Shown: positions 1 through 8,889, numbered from the stretch's first letter. The stretch is 64,000 nucleotides of DNA from Rhodococcus sp. 14-1411-2a (GCF_002259485.1 NZ_NPGA01000011.1:171570-235569); one strand, 5' to 3'. Translations and numbers: made by a program. The notes: generated from the sequence alone by a model not told the origin.

Positions 1-216
1 CACCAAGGTCATACCGATGGCCACGATGCCGGTCAACGAAGACTGCTGAAGCAGATTGGCCAGGTTCTGCGACGTCAGGAACTGCGGTGCCACGAGTGAG
101 GCAACGACGAACAGCGCCGCGAAGATGAACAGAAGGTTGAACTTGACGATGATGTTCTGCCGGTGCTGCTTCTGCGTCGACAATGTTTCGGCGACGGCGA
201 CAGATGTATCAGACAT
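1..216 (-). CDS. Sugar ABC transporter permease (RbsC-like), N-terminal part only
   Basis: This is the first 72 codons of an inner-membrane permease; the rest lies beyond the window edge. The start ATG at 216 overlaps the stop of the upstream ATPase gene by 8 bp (ATGTCTGA), so translation is coupled. A polar N-terminus of about 25 residues is followed by a hydrophobic segment (FIFAALFVVASLVAPQFL) and then the SLTGIVAIGMTLV stretch, which is typical of ribose/xylose-type permeases. It should form the membrane channel used by the binding protein at 5287-6282 and the ATPase at 209-1699. The substrate cannot be told from this fragment. Confidence 0.85.
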   Translation of the reverse strand, partial: MSDTSVAVAETLSTQKQHRQNIIVKFNLLFIFAALFVVASLVAPQFLTSQNLANLLQQSSLTGIVAIGMTLV

Positions 217-1699
217 TGCTCTCGATGCTTCCTGTGACGACGACTCGTGCGATGTCGGCCGATGCGGTTGTGTGGGGGTCGTACTGGGCTACGTTCCGGC
301 CTTCGTGCAGAACCCAGACGGTGTTGCAGTTTTCGGTCAGCTCGGACAACTCACTGCTGGCCATCAGTACCCCGACTCCGGAATCAGCGAGGCCTCGAAC
401 CTGCTCGAACAGGTCCGCCTTCGCACCGATATCGAGACCACGAGTCGGCTCGTCGAGCAGCAGCAGCGAGATACCGCGCGCCATCCATTTCGCCAAGACC
501 ACCTTCTGTTGGTTACCTCCCGAAAGTTGGCCCACCGCTTGGGTTTCGGATGCGAATTTGACGCCCAGCTTCTGCAGGGGTTCGCGTGCCACTGCGGAGG
601 CGCGTCCTGAAGGATTGATGCCGAAGAGTTTCAAGGCCGCCAATCCGGCGTTGCGGACTACCGACATCTCCAGCAACAGACCCTGTTTCTTTCGGTCCTC
701 GGGTACGAGTCCGATGCCCAACCGAACTGCTCGCTGCGGATTCATCGATGTGAACCGCGTCCCATGCAACGTCATATCCAGTTCCGCTGAGTTGTCGCCG
801 AACACGGCGGACAGCAGCGTGGACCGGCCCGCACCACCCAATCCTGCAAGACCCACGATTTCCCCCGGGCGCACGGAAATTCCTCGAATGTCGAGAACAC
901 CCTCGATGGTGGCCCGATCGATGCTCAGGAGCTGCCCGGAACCGGTGAACGGGCCACGGGTTGTTCCGGCCGAATCGACTGTGCGACCGATCATCGCGTC
1001 GACCATGCGGGCTTTCGAGGTAGTGGGCACGTCGAACACCTCCACAGTCGAACCGTCGCGCATCACCGTCGCCCGGTGCCCGATCTCCTTGATTTCGTCG
1101 AGTCGGTGCGAGATGTAAACGACCGATTTGCCTTCGGCCACCAGTTCACGGATCACGTCGAACACCGCTGCCAGATCATGATCCGTCAGTGTCGCCGACG
1201 GTTCGTCCATCACGATGATCCGCGCAGAGGTGGTCAGTGCGCGCGCAATGGCAGTGAGCTGTTGGTCCGATACCGACAGTGCACCCACGGTCGCGGTGGG
1301 CGCGAACTTTCCACCGACGCGAGCGATGGCGTCGGCGGCAGCCGCGTTGCGAGCCTTGCTGTCGACGAAAATACCTCGTGTCGGGGCATGCCCGAGGAAC
1401 AGGTTCTGCGCCACCGTCAGGTCGGGAACCAGGTCGAGTTCCTGGTAGATCGTGCTGATGCCGGCCTTGACCCCGTCGAGGGGGCTGGAGAAATTCATCG
1501 ACTCACCGTCGACGGTGATCGTGCCGCCGTCGGGGCGATAGGACCCGGACAAGATCTTCATCATCGTGCTCTTGCCTGCACCGTTCTCTCCGAGCAGGCA
1601 ATGAACTTCGCCCTTGGCCACCTCAAGCGTTGCCTTGTTGCAGGCCAACGTTCCCGGGAACTCCTTGACGATGTTCTCCATACGCAGTGCTGCGTTCAT
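209..1699 (-). CDS. Sugar ABC transporter, duplicated ATPase subunit (RbsA-like)
   Basis: The 496-residue protein has two ABC ATPase domains, the length and layout of RbsA/XylG/MglA. Domain 1 has Walker A GENGAGKST at residues 37-45, a weak signature (LSVSDQQ) and Walker B IIVMDEPSATLT. Domain 2 has a degenerate P-loop (GLGGAGRST), a full LSGGNQQK signature and LLLLDEPTRGLD. One degenerate site is usual in this family. I chose ATG 1699 because it overlaps the regulator's stop by 4 bp (ATGA) and the protein then begins MNAALRMENIVKEF; a longer in-frame start at 1933 would sit inside the regulator gene. It energises import together with the permease that overlaps its end. Confidence 0.93.
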   Translation of the reverse strand: MNAALRMENIVKEFPGTLACNKATLEVAKGEVHCLLGENGAGKSTMMKILSGSYRPDGGTITVDGESMNFSSPLDGVKAGISTIYQELDLVPDLTVAQNLFLGHAPTRGIFVDSKARNAAAADAIARVGGKFAPTATVGALSVSDQQLTAIARALTTSARIIVMDEPSATLTDHDLAAVFDVIRELVAEGKSVVYISHRLDEIKEIGHRATVMRDGSTVEVFDVPTTSKARMVDAMIGRTVDSAGTTRGPFTGSGQLLSIDRATIEGVLDIRGISVRPGEIVGLAGLGGAGRSTLLSAVFGDNSAELDMTLHGTRFTSMNPQRAVRLGIGLVPEDRKKQGLLLEMSVVRNAGLAALKLFGINPSGRASAVAREPLQKLGVKFASETQAVGQLSGGNQQKVVLAKWMARGISLLLLDEPTRGLDIGAKADLFEQVRGLADSGVGVLMASSELSELTENCNTVWVLHEGRNVAQYDPHTTASADIARVVVTGSIESNV

Positions 1700-2649
1700 A
1701 GCTTTCTCTCCAGAACTGTGCGTGCGGTCTCTTCGTCCGTGATCAGGACCGAACACAGACCGTTTCTCAGTGCGCCCGTAACCACATCGACCTTGCGCAG
1801 GCCGGCCGCGACGGCCACCGAGCAACGCGCTGCGCGCAGGTCGTCGAGCGACAGGCCCATCGTGCGAGATTCCAGGTCGGTATCGGCAAGCGTGCCGTCC
1901 GGGGTGATGTAATGCGCCAGAACGTCGCCGCACGCCCCCGCCGATTGCAGGCGCTCGAGCTCATCGGAACTGATCGCACCACTCTGCACCAGAACAGAAT
2001 TCGCATCCAGGGCACCCAGCGAGAACAGCAGAACGTCAGCTGCACGGCCTTTGTCGAGAACCTCACGCATGAACGGCTCGCTGTCGAGTGCACGCTTGGT
2101 GGACACCTGCTCGACGATTGCCGGTACCGGCAACAGAACCGCATGACCGTGGGCACTGTGCGCAATACTCGTCGCCACGTTCGCCGCGGTGGTCGGCTTG
2201 ATGGAGCGGCTTATGCTGCCGTTGATCTGGATGACTTCCACGCCGTCACTCCATCCGGAGGGCAACGCAGCGGCGATGTCCTGCATCGTGTTTCCCCACG
2301 ACACACCGAGAGTACGGACCTGAGATCCCCTACTCTGCAGATAGTCGGCAGCGGCCTTCGCCACTTGTGCCCGTTGATCCGACAGATCTGCATGAGTCCG
2401 CACCACGATGCACTCGGTCAGGCCGAATCGCCTGGACAACTCCAGTTCGAGGGTGGACTGGCGCGCCTGCGGATGAACGATCTGAATGCGGACGATTCCA
2501 CACTTGCGAGCCTCGTCGAGCAATCGACCGATTTTCCATCTGGTCAGATGCAGTTCTCGCCCGATATCGTCCTGAGTTCGGTTCTGCTCGTAGTAGAGCA
2601 GTGCCACTTCGAGCAGCAGTGTGTCGTGTTCCTTGTCCGGCGTCGTCAT
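1696..2649 (-). CDS. SorC/DeoR-type sugar-binding transcriptional regulator
   Basis: The 317-residue protein has an N-terminal helix-turn-helix at about residues 15-50 (YYEQNRTQDDIGRELHLTR) and a long C-terminal effector domain of the SorC type (related to glucosamine-phosphate isomerase folds), with VRTLGVSWGNTMQDIAAALP and a terminal LITDEETARTVL. SorC proteins sense a phosphorylated sugar or polyol and control the operon they lie in. It sits between the kinase and the ATPase gene with ATGA overlaps on both sides, so it is made with the operon it probably controls. Candidate sites are the 16-bp palindrome at 6370-6385 and the inverted repeat at 6335-6348. Confidence 0.88.
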   Translation of the reverse strand: MTTPDKEHDTLLLEVALLYYEQNRTQDDIGRELHLTRWKIGRLLDEARKCGIVRIQIVHPQARQSTLELELSRRFGLTECIVVRTHADLSDQRAQVAKAAADYLQSRGSQVRTLGVSWGNTMQDIAAALPSGWSDGVEVIQINGSISRSIKPTTAANVATSIAHSAHGHAVLLPVPAIVEQVSTKRALDSEPFMREVLDKGRAADVLLFSLGALDANSVLVQSGAISSDELERLQSAGACGDVLAHYITPDGTLADTDLESRTMGLSLDDLRAARCSVAVAAGLRKVDVVTGALRNGLCSVLITDEETARTVLERKL

Positions 2650-4169
2650 CGCTTCTCCAATGCGATCACCGATCGATGCATGACGGGCTTGAGCACTGCG
2701 GTCAGCTCGACGTAGCTCTCGTAGGTCTGTGTGTAGTGCTCGTGCAAGGCCGCATCGGGGACCAATGTGGTTGTGCGAGGACGGAACAGCGCCGCTCCCT
2801 CGTCCAGCGACCCAACGAGACCGGCGGCTCTGGCGGCAATGACGGCGCAGGCGCGCAGCGTCAAATTGTCACTGAGAACCATCTCGGTTTCGATTCCCAG
2901 TACGTCTGTGGTGATCTGTTGCCACAGCCGATTCCTCTGCATTCCACCCGAAAATACGAGTCGGTCGCACGAGATATTGCCACGTGCAAAGGAATCGAGT
3001 ACCGACTTGGTTCCGCATGCAACCGCTTCCACGGTCGCTCGGTACAGCTCTTCCCGAGTGGTACCGAGCGTCAGTCCGACGACCGCGCCGCGCAGCCGAG
3101 CGTCCCGGTGCGGAGTTCGGTTGCCCATGAAGAAGTCGAGCGCCAGCAGTCCATGGCTTCTCGGATCGACCGCAGCAGCACCTTCGATGAGAGAACCGAT
3201 CTGCTCTCTCGGCACCCCCATGATTCCCTCGCCGACCCACTTGAGGATGGATCCACTGGTGATCTGGCCGCCTTCCACCAGCCACTTGCCCTGACGTAAC
3301 GCGTGTGGGTACGGTCCCCACACTTCGCCGGTGTCACACGGATCGTCGATCTCGGTGATGATCGCTGTGGAAGTACCCGAGACCAAGGACACCAGACCCT
3401 CGGGCTTCCCTCCACAGGCGAGCAACGACACGTGCGCGTCGATACCGCCCACGCCTACCACCGCATCGCGTGATATTCCCAATTCTTCTGCGGCACAGGC
3501 ACGAATTACTCCAGCACTCGATCCGACGGAAAGGATCGTATCAGGCAGCTTGGCGGTCAGCTCCCCGACACCGAGCGCGTCGTACAGCTCCTGTGGCAAC
3601 CTGCCTGCGACCGAGTCGTAGTTGTACTTGCACACGGCGTTCATCTGCGAACCGACCCACCGGCCGGTCAATTTGAAGGTGATGAAGTCGATGGCCTCGA
3701 TGATTCGCGTGGCCCGCTGGAAAGTCTCCGGTTCATACTGTTGGAGCCACATAGCCTTGGGAAGCAGCCATTCCGTCGCGTCGGATCCACCCGACCACTT
3801 CAGAATGGGATGATCCGCTACGAACGTGGCGGTGAGGTCCGACTGCGCAGAGGCTCTCGAATCCATCCACAGGATCGCGGGGCGCAGTGTGTTACCGGCC
3901 TCGTCGACGACAGCAACGGTCGAAGCCGTCGTCGACGACGCCACTGCGAGCACAGGACCCGCAGCAACACATTCGGGCATCGCGAGCAACTCACGCGTTG
4001 CACCGACACAGGCACGCCACCAGTCCGACGGGTTCTGTTCGGCCCAACCGGGTCGAGGAAAGGCCGTCGGGTAGGGCCGATGAACGGAGCCGAGAGCGAC
4101 TCCGTCATCGGTGAAGGCTCCTACTCGAGCGCCTTCGGTGCCGAGATCGAGACTCAGCAGTATTCCCAT
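2646..4169 (-). CDS. FGGY-family carbohydrate kinase (ribulokinase/pentulose-kinase-like)
   Basis: The 507-residue protein has both FGGY domains. The N-terminus LLSLDLGTEGARVGAF is the phosphate-1 loop, ILWMDSRA is the conserved sugar-domain segment, and GVGGIDAHVSLLACG, SLVSGTSTA, MGNRTPHRDARLRGAVVGLT and LVFSGGMQRN are the C-terminal ATPase motifs. The MGNRTP segment is closer to ribulokinase-like FGGY members than to glycerol kinase. It should phosphorylate the imported sugar or polyol, or the ketose made by the adjacent dehydrogenase. It starts 6 bp after the dehydrogenase stop and overlaps the regulator by 4 bp. The exact substrate is not readable. Confidence 0.9.
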   Translation of the reverse strand: MGILLSLDLGTEGARVGAFTDDGVALGSVHRPYPTAFPRPGWAEQNPSDWWRACVGATRELLAMPECVAAGPVLAVASSTTASTVAVVDEAGNTLRPAILWMDSRASAQSDLTATFVADHPILKWSGGSDATEWLLPKAMWLQQYEPETFQRATRIIEAIDFITFKLTGRWVGSQMNAVCKYNYDSVAGRLPQELYDALGVGELTAKLPDTILSVGSSAGVIRACAAEELGISRDAVVGVGGIDAHVSLLACGGKPEGLVSLVSGTSTAIITEIDDPCDTGEVWGPYPHALRQGKWLVEGGQITSGSILKWVGEGIMGVPREQIGSLIEGAAAVDPRSHGLLALDFFMGNRTPHRDARLRGAVVGLTLGTTREELYRATVEAVACGTKSVLDSFARGNISCDRLVFSGGMQRNRLWQQITTDVLGIETEMVLSDNLTLRACAVIAARAAGLVGSLDEGAALFRPRTTTLVPDAALHEHYTQTYESYVELTAVLKPVMHRSVIALEKR

Positions 4170-4175
4170 CGTGGA

Positions 4176-5222
4176 TCAGCTTTCGTTGGGCGTGAAGATG
4201 ACCTTGGAGCTGAAGACGGACCGGTCACCGAGCGCTTTCATCATGTCCGGCAGCTCCGACAGCGGCAGTTGGTGCGTGATCATGAACTCCCACTTCAGCG
4301 ATCCGTCGGCCAATTTCTGCGCAGCCGTGTGCCACTCGGAACCGGGGAACGGAGCAGAGAACGAGTTCCACGAACCGTGGAGGCTCGTCTCCTGCCGAAG
4401 AAAGTTGTTGAACGTTTCTTTCTCCAGTGTGACCGGTGCATGCGGGATACCGATGAAGGTCGCATGACCTTGCGGTCCGGTGAGTGCAGCAGCGAGGTCG
4501 ACTGTCGATGCCACGCCGGCGGATTCGAGAACGATGTCGAATCCGCGCCCACCGAGTGCGCGTGCCTCGTCGGCGGACTGCACCGCATGAGTCGCACCGG
4601 CTTCGAGTGCCATCGCCGCCTTCTCGGGACTCAGGTCCAGGGCGACCACCTGACTGGCACCAGCCATTCTCGCCCACTGGATACCGAACAGACCGATCGG
4701 GCCGGCACCGATGACCAGGACGCGATGTCCGGTTCGCAGGTTGGTCTTCCACAGCGCATGCAATGCGATGGCAGCGGGATCGAGCATCGCCGCCGCCCGT
4801 GGATCGATCCCGTCGGGCATCTTCATCAGATTTCCGACAGGGGACGTCACGTACTGCGCATATGCTCCATCGCAACGACTTCCGAAGTAGTCGTAGTCCT
4901 CGCACAAGCCGAACTCGCCCTTCAGGCAGTACTCGCACTCGTAACATGGAATGAGCGGCGGGACCGAGACCAGGTCACCCACCTCGAACCCGATCACTCC
5001 GTCGCCGAGAACCGCTATGTGAGCAGAGAACTCGTGACCGCAGATGATGGGCATCTTGTAACCACCATTGCGCAGCATACGGGGAATGTCGGACCCGCAC
5101 ACTCCGCATGCCGCGACCTCGAGCAAGACTTCTCCGGCCTTGGGCTCGGGTACAGCGACCTGCTCCACTCGAATATCGCCCGGCGCGTACATCACGGCAG
5201 CAGTCATCTGCTGGGGAACCAT
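4176..5222 (-). CDS. Zinc-dependent alcohol/polyol dehydrogenase (MDR superfamily)
   Basis: With start ATG 5222 the protein has 348 residues, normal for sorbitol/threonine dehydrogenase-type enzymes. Visible motifs: catalytic-zinc segment CGVCGSD and GHEFSAHIAVLG, four structural-zinc cysteines in CYECEYCLKGEFGLC, and a Rossmann fold at VLVIGAGPIGLFG. It probably oxidises a polyol to a ketose that the neighbouring FGGY kinase phosphorylates. A longer in-frame start at 5396 would run into the binding-protein gene and is rejected. ATG 5207 (MTAAVMYAPG) is a second possible start. Confidence 0.9.
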   Translation of the reverse strand: MVPQQMTAAVMYAPGDIRVEQVAVPEPKAGEVLLEVAACGVCGSDIPRMLRNGGYKMPIICGHEFSAHIAVLGDGVIGFEVGDLVSVPPLIPCYECEYCLKGEFGLCEDYDYFGSRCDGAYAQYVTSPVGNLMKMPDGIDPRAAAMLDPAAIALHALWKTNLRTGHRVLVIGAGPIGLFGIQWARMAGASQVVALDLSPEKAAMALEAGATHAVQSADEARALGGRGFDIVLESAGVASTVDLAAALTGPQGHATFIGIPHAPVTLEKETFNNFLRQETSLHGSWNSFSAPFPGSEWHTAAQKLADGSLKWEFMITHQLPLSELPDMMKALGDRSVFSSKVIFTPNES

Positions 5223-5286
5223 TATCGAACTCGACTTTCTCGAAATATATTGAGCTACAGGGGCAGAACTGAACCGGCCAGAGACG

Positions 5287-6282
5287 CTACTGGGCAGAGG
5301 ACTCGGCGAAGGTGGTATCTCCGACGAGGCTTTCGGCGTTGGACTTGTCCACCAATGCGGTGCCGGCGTCGACGAAGGATTCGACGCTGTCGCCATTGGC
5401 TACGGCAATCGCTGTCTGTACTGCCTTTTGACCCTCGCTGCCCGGATCGTTCGAGGCCGTGGCCACATACTGGTCTCCGTCGGCGATGGCCTTCACTGCC
5501 TCCATCAGACCGTCGACACCGAACACCTTGACATCGGTGCGGTTGTTCTCCTGAAGAACTTGCAGTGCACCGAGAGCCATGTCGTCGTTGTGCGCATAGA
5601 CGGCCTTGACGTCCGGGTTCGCCTGGAGCAGATCCTGCATGGCGGTCACCGCTTCGGACCTGATGTAGTTCGCGTACGGACCTTCGACAATGGTGATGTT
5701 CGATGCGGCATCTGCGGCGGCGTGGAAGCCGTCGCTTCGGTCCTTCGCGACGGTTCCGCCTGCGTCGCCTTGTATTTCGATGACCTTGCCGCCTGCTTGG
5801 CCGAGTGTCTCAACCATGGCTTCACCGACGAGCTGGCCCATCGCCTTGTTGTCGCGCCCGACGAACGACTCCGCTCCCGAGTCGATCGGGCGGTCGACGG
5901 TTACGACCTTGACACCTGCTGCCTCGGCTGCGGCGAGCGCCGGCGCGATGCCTTTGGGGTCGACCGGGTTGATGATCAGGACGTTGATCCCGCGGGTGAT
6001 GAGGTCCTGGACGTCGTTGTTCTGTTTGGTCACATCGCCGTTGGCATCGACGTTGAGCAGCTCGTTGCCCTGTGCCTGTGCCTCGGCGGTCGCTGCATCG
6101 GTGAGCGAGACGTAGAAGGGGCTCTGCTGGGTTGCCTGACTGAACCCGATCTTGGCCTTGGCACCTTCGGGCAGAGAATTGGTTGCGGTCGAGCTGCCGT
6201 CACCGGGTGTGGAGCATCCTGCGATGACGACGGTCGCGAGGGCAACCAGCCCGGCCGACTTCATTGTCGTGGCGAGTTTCAT
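5287..6282 (-). CDS. Sugar-binding lipoprotein of the ABC importer (RbsB-like)
   Basis: The 331-residue protein has a lipoprotein signal peptide with lipobox VIAGC, so Cys23 should be lipidated and the protein anchored outside the membrane. The mature part is a periplasmic-binding-protein type 1 fold: KIGFSQATQQSPFYVSL, NVLIINPVDPKGIAPAL, VVTVDRPI, AVYAHNDDMALGAL and VFGVDGLMEAVKAI are the usual RbsB-family segments. It is first in the operon, as is usual for the most abundant component, and its start is preceded by GGAAGGA. It delivers the substrate to the permease and ATPase encoded at 1-1699. Confidence 0.93.
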   Translation of the reverse strand: MKLATTMKSAGLVALATVVIAGCSTPGDGSSTATNSLPEGAKAKIGFSQATQQSPFYVSLTDAATAEAQAQGNELLNVDANGDVTKQNNDVQDLITRGINVLIINPVDPKGIAPALAAAEAAGVKVVTVDRPIDSGAESFVGRDNKAMGQLVGEAMVETLGQAGGKVIEIQGDAGGTVAKDRSDGFHAAADAASNITIVEGPYANYIRSEAVTAMQDLLQANPDVKAVYAHNDDMALGALQVLQENNRTDVKVFGVDGLMEAVKAIADGDQYVATASNDPGSEGQKAVQTAIAVANGDSVESFVDAGTALVDKSNAESLVGDTTFAESSAQ

Positions 6283-6324
6283 GGGGTCCTTCCGAAAAAG
6301 TGGGGCCGAAGTGGGGCGGACTCA

Positions 6325-6385
6325 AACGTAGGCAGTGACTCGGGTCACGGTCAACACTTGAGCGCAATTATGCTCATATGAGCAT
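6325..6385 (-). promoter_or_regulatory. Promoter and operator-like repeats of the sugar/polyol operon
   Basis: On the minus strand TTGACC (6354-6349) and TACGTT (6330-6325) form a plausible sigma70-type pair with an 18-nt spacer, about 45 nt before the binding-protein start. An inverted repeat GTGAC-N4-GTCAC (6335-6348) fills the spacer. A perfect 16-bp palindrome ATGCTCATATGAGCAT lies at 6370-6385, centred about 60 bp upstream of the expected transcript start. The spacer repeat is where a repressor would act and the upstream palindrome where an activator would. The SorC-type regulator of the operon is the obvious candidate for one of them. Confidence 0.6.
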
Positions 6386-6441
6386 GCGGGGGACCGGCGA
6401 CCCACCGGAATGCCAGGTTCACCGTCCGCGTTGAGGACATC

Positions 6442-7176
6442 ATGACGTTGAAACCCCAGGTCAACCGCATTGTGAGCGCACAGCGGCATCACTGGTGGAA
6501 CGAATGGCTCGACTCCAAACAGTCCTTCCCCGCCACCGGCAATTACGACCTGGCGGCGAACGCGCACGGGCTGCTGATGCTGCACAACGAGGACACCGTC
6601 TTTCCCGGGGAAGGCTTCGACTCGCACGAGCACCGGAACATGGAGATCCTCACGTGGGTACTCGAGGGCACGCTCGCGCACACCGATTCCGAGGGCCATT
6701 CCGGGCTGATCCGCCCCGGGCTGATTCAAAGAATGAGTGCGGGCACCGGCATTCGCCACACCGAACGCAATGCGTCGAGCCTGACCAGCCGCGACAAGCT
6801 ACGCGTCGTACAGATGTGGATCCCGCCGGATGCCGACGGACGAGTGCCCTGGTACGACGAACTGGACATGCGCGACGAGTTGGCATCCGGCGAGCTGGTC
6901 TGTGTGGCATCGGGAATGCCGGGCAGAAGTGGAATACACATCGGCAATCGCTTCGCGGCACTGCACGTTGCGCGGCTCCGGCCCGGACAGTCCATCACCG
7001 TTCCCGACGCGCCGTTCGGTCACGTCTTCGTCGCCGACGGTTCAGCGATGTTCGAGGACATCGGCGAGCTCGCCCAGGGTGACGCGGTGCGACTGACCTC
7101 CACCGGCGGACACCGTGTGACAGCATCGACCGCGAGCGAAATCATGATCTGGGAAATGCACGCCACCTTCGCCTGA
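6442..7176 (+). CDS. Pirin-family bicupin protein
   Basis: The 244-residue protein has the pirin N-terminal cupin with the metal-ligand pattern FDSHEHRNMEILTWVLEG followed by HTD and the GTGIRHTE segment, then a C-terminal cupin. Pirins bind a single iron or similar metal. Bacterial members range from quercetin 2,3-dioxygenases to redox-sensing proteins, so the substrate is open. The start ATG has GAGGA about 5 nt before it. The gene reads away from the sugar operon and runs straight into the hydrolase gene, with which it is probably co-transcribed. Confidence 0.9.
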   Translation: MTLKPQVNRIVSAQRHHWWNEWLDSKQSFPATGNYDLAANAHGLLMLHNEDTVFPGEGFDSHEHRNMEILTWVLEGTLAHTDSEGHSGLIRPGLIQRMSAGTGIRHTERNASSLTSRDKLRVVQMWIPPDADGRVPWYDELDMRDELASGELVCVASGMPGRSGIHIGNRFAALHVARLRPGQSITVPDAPFGHVFVADGSAMFEDIGELAQGDAVRLTSTGGHRVTASTASEIMIWEMHATFA

Positions 7177-7189
7177 GGGAGTGTCGACC

Positions 7190-7999
7190 ATGCCGACCGT
7201 CATCACCGACGATGCCGTCACCCTGAACTATCTGGACGAGGGCACGGGCCCGGCCGTGGTGCTCATTGCCGGTTTCTGCGCGCCCGCGACGACGTGGGTG
7301 CTGCAGCAGAAAGCGTTGGTGGACGCCGGGTATCGCGTTCTGGCGCTCGATCGACGAGGACACGGTGCCTCGGAGGCACCGACCCACGGGGCGTCCATGG
7401 AGCGGCACGGACGCGACGTGGCGAGCTTCTTGTCCGAGGTGGGCGTCGACGAGGCCGTCTTGATCGGCGGCTCCATGGGGGCGAGCACCATCTGGTCGTA
7501 CATCTCGCAATTCGGCACCGAGCACGTACGAGCCGTCGTATCGGTGGATCAGACGCCGAAGATGGTGAACACCTCCGACTGGAAGAACGGCTTCTACGGT
7601 CTCACCGAGGACAACCGAACGACATTCTTCGACAACGGAATACCTGATACCGGACACGGCCTGCCCAAGTGGAAGTCCGTGCCGTCGCTCCTGAAGCTCG
7701 TGCTCGCGCTACGTGCGGTTCCGAAGATGGCGTCGCCCGATACCCCGCCGATGCAGGCTCTGCTCGCAGACCACGCTGCCCGAGATTGGCGCGCGACCAT
7801 CGCAGCAACGGATCGGCCGCACCTGATGGTCGCCGGGCGTGAGAGTCAGTTCTGGCCCGCTGCACACGCTTCCGAGTCCGTGGCAGGCAACTCACATGGC
7901 CGATCGGTAGTGCTGGACAAATGCGGCCACGCCGCGAACATGGACCGACCGAACGAATTCAACACGGCAATGCTGGAGTTCCTCGACTCGATCGAGTGA
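7190..7999 (+). CDS. Alpha/beta-hydrolase
   Basis: The 269-residue protein has the alpha/beta-hydrolase order: oxyanion segment VVLIAGFCAPATTW, LALDRRGHGASE, nucleophile elbow GGSMGAS and catalytic histidine in KCGHAANMDRP. It resembles non-haem haloperoxidase/esterase-type hydrolases. ATG 7190 has GAGGGA 9 nt upstream, so I prefer it over GTG 7181, which would touch that Shine-Dalgarno sequence. The substrate is not predictable from sequence. Confidence 0.88.
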   Translation: MPTVITDDAVTLNYLDEGTGPAVVLIAGFCAPATTWVLQQKALVDAGYRVLALDRRGHGASEAPTHGASMERHGRDVASFLSEVGVDEAVLIGGSMGASTIWSYISQFGTEHVRAVVSVDQTPKMVNTSDWKNGFYGLTEDNRTTFFDNGIPDTGHGLPKWKSVPSLLKLVLALRAVPKMASPDTPPMQALLADHAARDWRATIAATDRPHLMVAGRESQFWPAAHASESVAGNSHGRSVVLDKCGHAANMDRPNEFNTAMLEFLDSIE

Positions 8000-8001
8000 G
8001 G

Positions 8002-8436
8002 TCACGCGTGCGGGTGGCCGCCCAATGCCTCCGCGCACGCAACAAGATTGCGATGCAGCACTTCCCGCTCCTGCGCGGAGAGCGATTCGATCATGGTGCG
8101 TTCCACGTCTGCGACGGCGGCCGACGCTTGTCGTAGGCGTTCGATTCCCCGAGCCGTCACGTGCAGGCGTTGGTCTCGACCGGCACCTTCGATCTCCACC
8201 AAACCATCGCGCGTCAGCCCGGCCAGCAGCTGATGGGTTGCCTGCCGGCTGACGAACACCGCGCGGGCGAGCTCTGCGTTGGACAGCCCCGGCTTGTGTG
8301 CGAGGAGTTCGAGGCTCGAATACTGCGAGACCGTGATGTCGAGTTCGCGGAGGCGGTCGTCCATCGCCGAACGCAGTGCGGAGGTGGCCCGCTTGAGGGC
8401 GTAACCGATCGAGGTGTCGAGGTCCACTTGACTCAT
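8002..8436 (-). CDS. MarR-family transcriptional regulator
   Basis: The 144-residue protein shows the MarR winged helix: ITVSQYSSLELLAHKPGLSNAELARAVFVSRQATHQLLAGLTRDGLVE, then the wing EGAGRDQRLHVTARG. It is divergent from the VOC/glyoxalase gene at 8500 with only 63 bp between the start codons. That gap contains two near-identical inverted repeats, one of which overlaps this gene's own start codon. It therefore probably represses itself and the VOC gene and responds to a small toxic ligand. A longer upstream in-frame start (8544) would run into the VOC gene and is rejected. Confidence 0.9.
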   Translation of the reverse strand: MSQVDLDTSIGYALKRATSALRSAMDDRLRELDITVSQYSSLELLAHKPGLSNAELARAVFVSRQATHQLLAGLTRDGLVEIEGAGRDQRLHVTARGIERLRQASAAVADVERTMIESLSAQEREVLHRNLVACAEALGGHPHA

Positions 8437-8478
8437 GTCAACATCTTGACATAAATTCCATTCGTCAAGAACTTGACG
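8436..8478. promoter_or_regulatory. Twin MarR-type operators between divergent genes
   Basis: Two inverted repeats with the same core: TGTCAA-CATC-TTGACA at 8436-8451 and CGTCAA-GAAC-TTGACG at 8463-8478, both fitting GTCAA-N4-TTGAC. Their centres are 27 bp apart, under three helical turns. The first overlaps the start codon of the MarR gene. A TAAATT -10-like element for the VOC gene lies between them at 8452-8457, so occupancy would block both directions. Confidence 0.7.
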
Positions 8479-8499
8479 ACCACCTCGAAAGGACCCCAC

Positions 8500-8871
8500 A
8501 TGACCACGGCTACCGTTTCCGGACCGAGCTTCCTCTCTCTGCAAGTACGCGACCTCGCCGTCAGCGCAGACTTCTACGAAAGCCTGCTCGGCTTGGTCCG
8601 CGCTCCCCAGGCACCCCCCGGCGCGGTGGTGTTCACGACCTCACCCATCCCGTTCGCCGTCCGAAACCCATCTCCCGGAACCGATCTCGACAGCGGGCAG
8701 GCCGGACTGGGGGTAGCCCTGTGGCTCTCCTGCGACGACGCCGAGGCGTTGCACGCGTCACTGGTCGCCGCCGACGTGCCCATCCTGACAGCACCCTTCG
8801 ACGGCCCCTTCGGTAAGACCTTCGTCCTCTCCGACCCGGACGGATACGCGGTGACCGTGCACAGCAGCTAG
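8500..8871 (+). CDS. VOC-superfamily (glyoxalase/bleomycin-resistance-like) protein
   Basis: The 123-residue protein has the two beta-alpha-beta-beta-beta repeats of the vicinal oxygen chelate fold: FLSLQVRDLAVSADFYESLLGL at the front and PFGKTFVLSDPDGYAVTVH at the end. ATG 8500 follows AAAGGA; an in-frame TTG at 8473 lies inside the second operator and is rejected. Members isomerise, cleave or bind small electrophiles or antibiotics. Its pairing with a divergent MarR gene suggests inducible detoxification. Confidence 0.88.
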   Translation: MTTATVSGPSFLSLQVRDLAVSADFYESLLGLVRAPQAPPGAVVFTTSPIPFAVRNPSPGTDLDSGQAGLGVALWLSCDDAEALHASLVAADVPILTAPFDGPFGKTFVLSDPDGYAVTVHSS

Positions 8872-8889
8872 TTCCGAAAAAACTATTGC

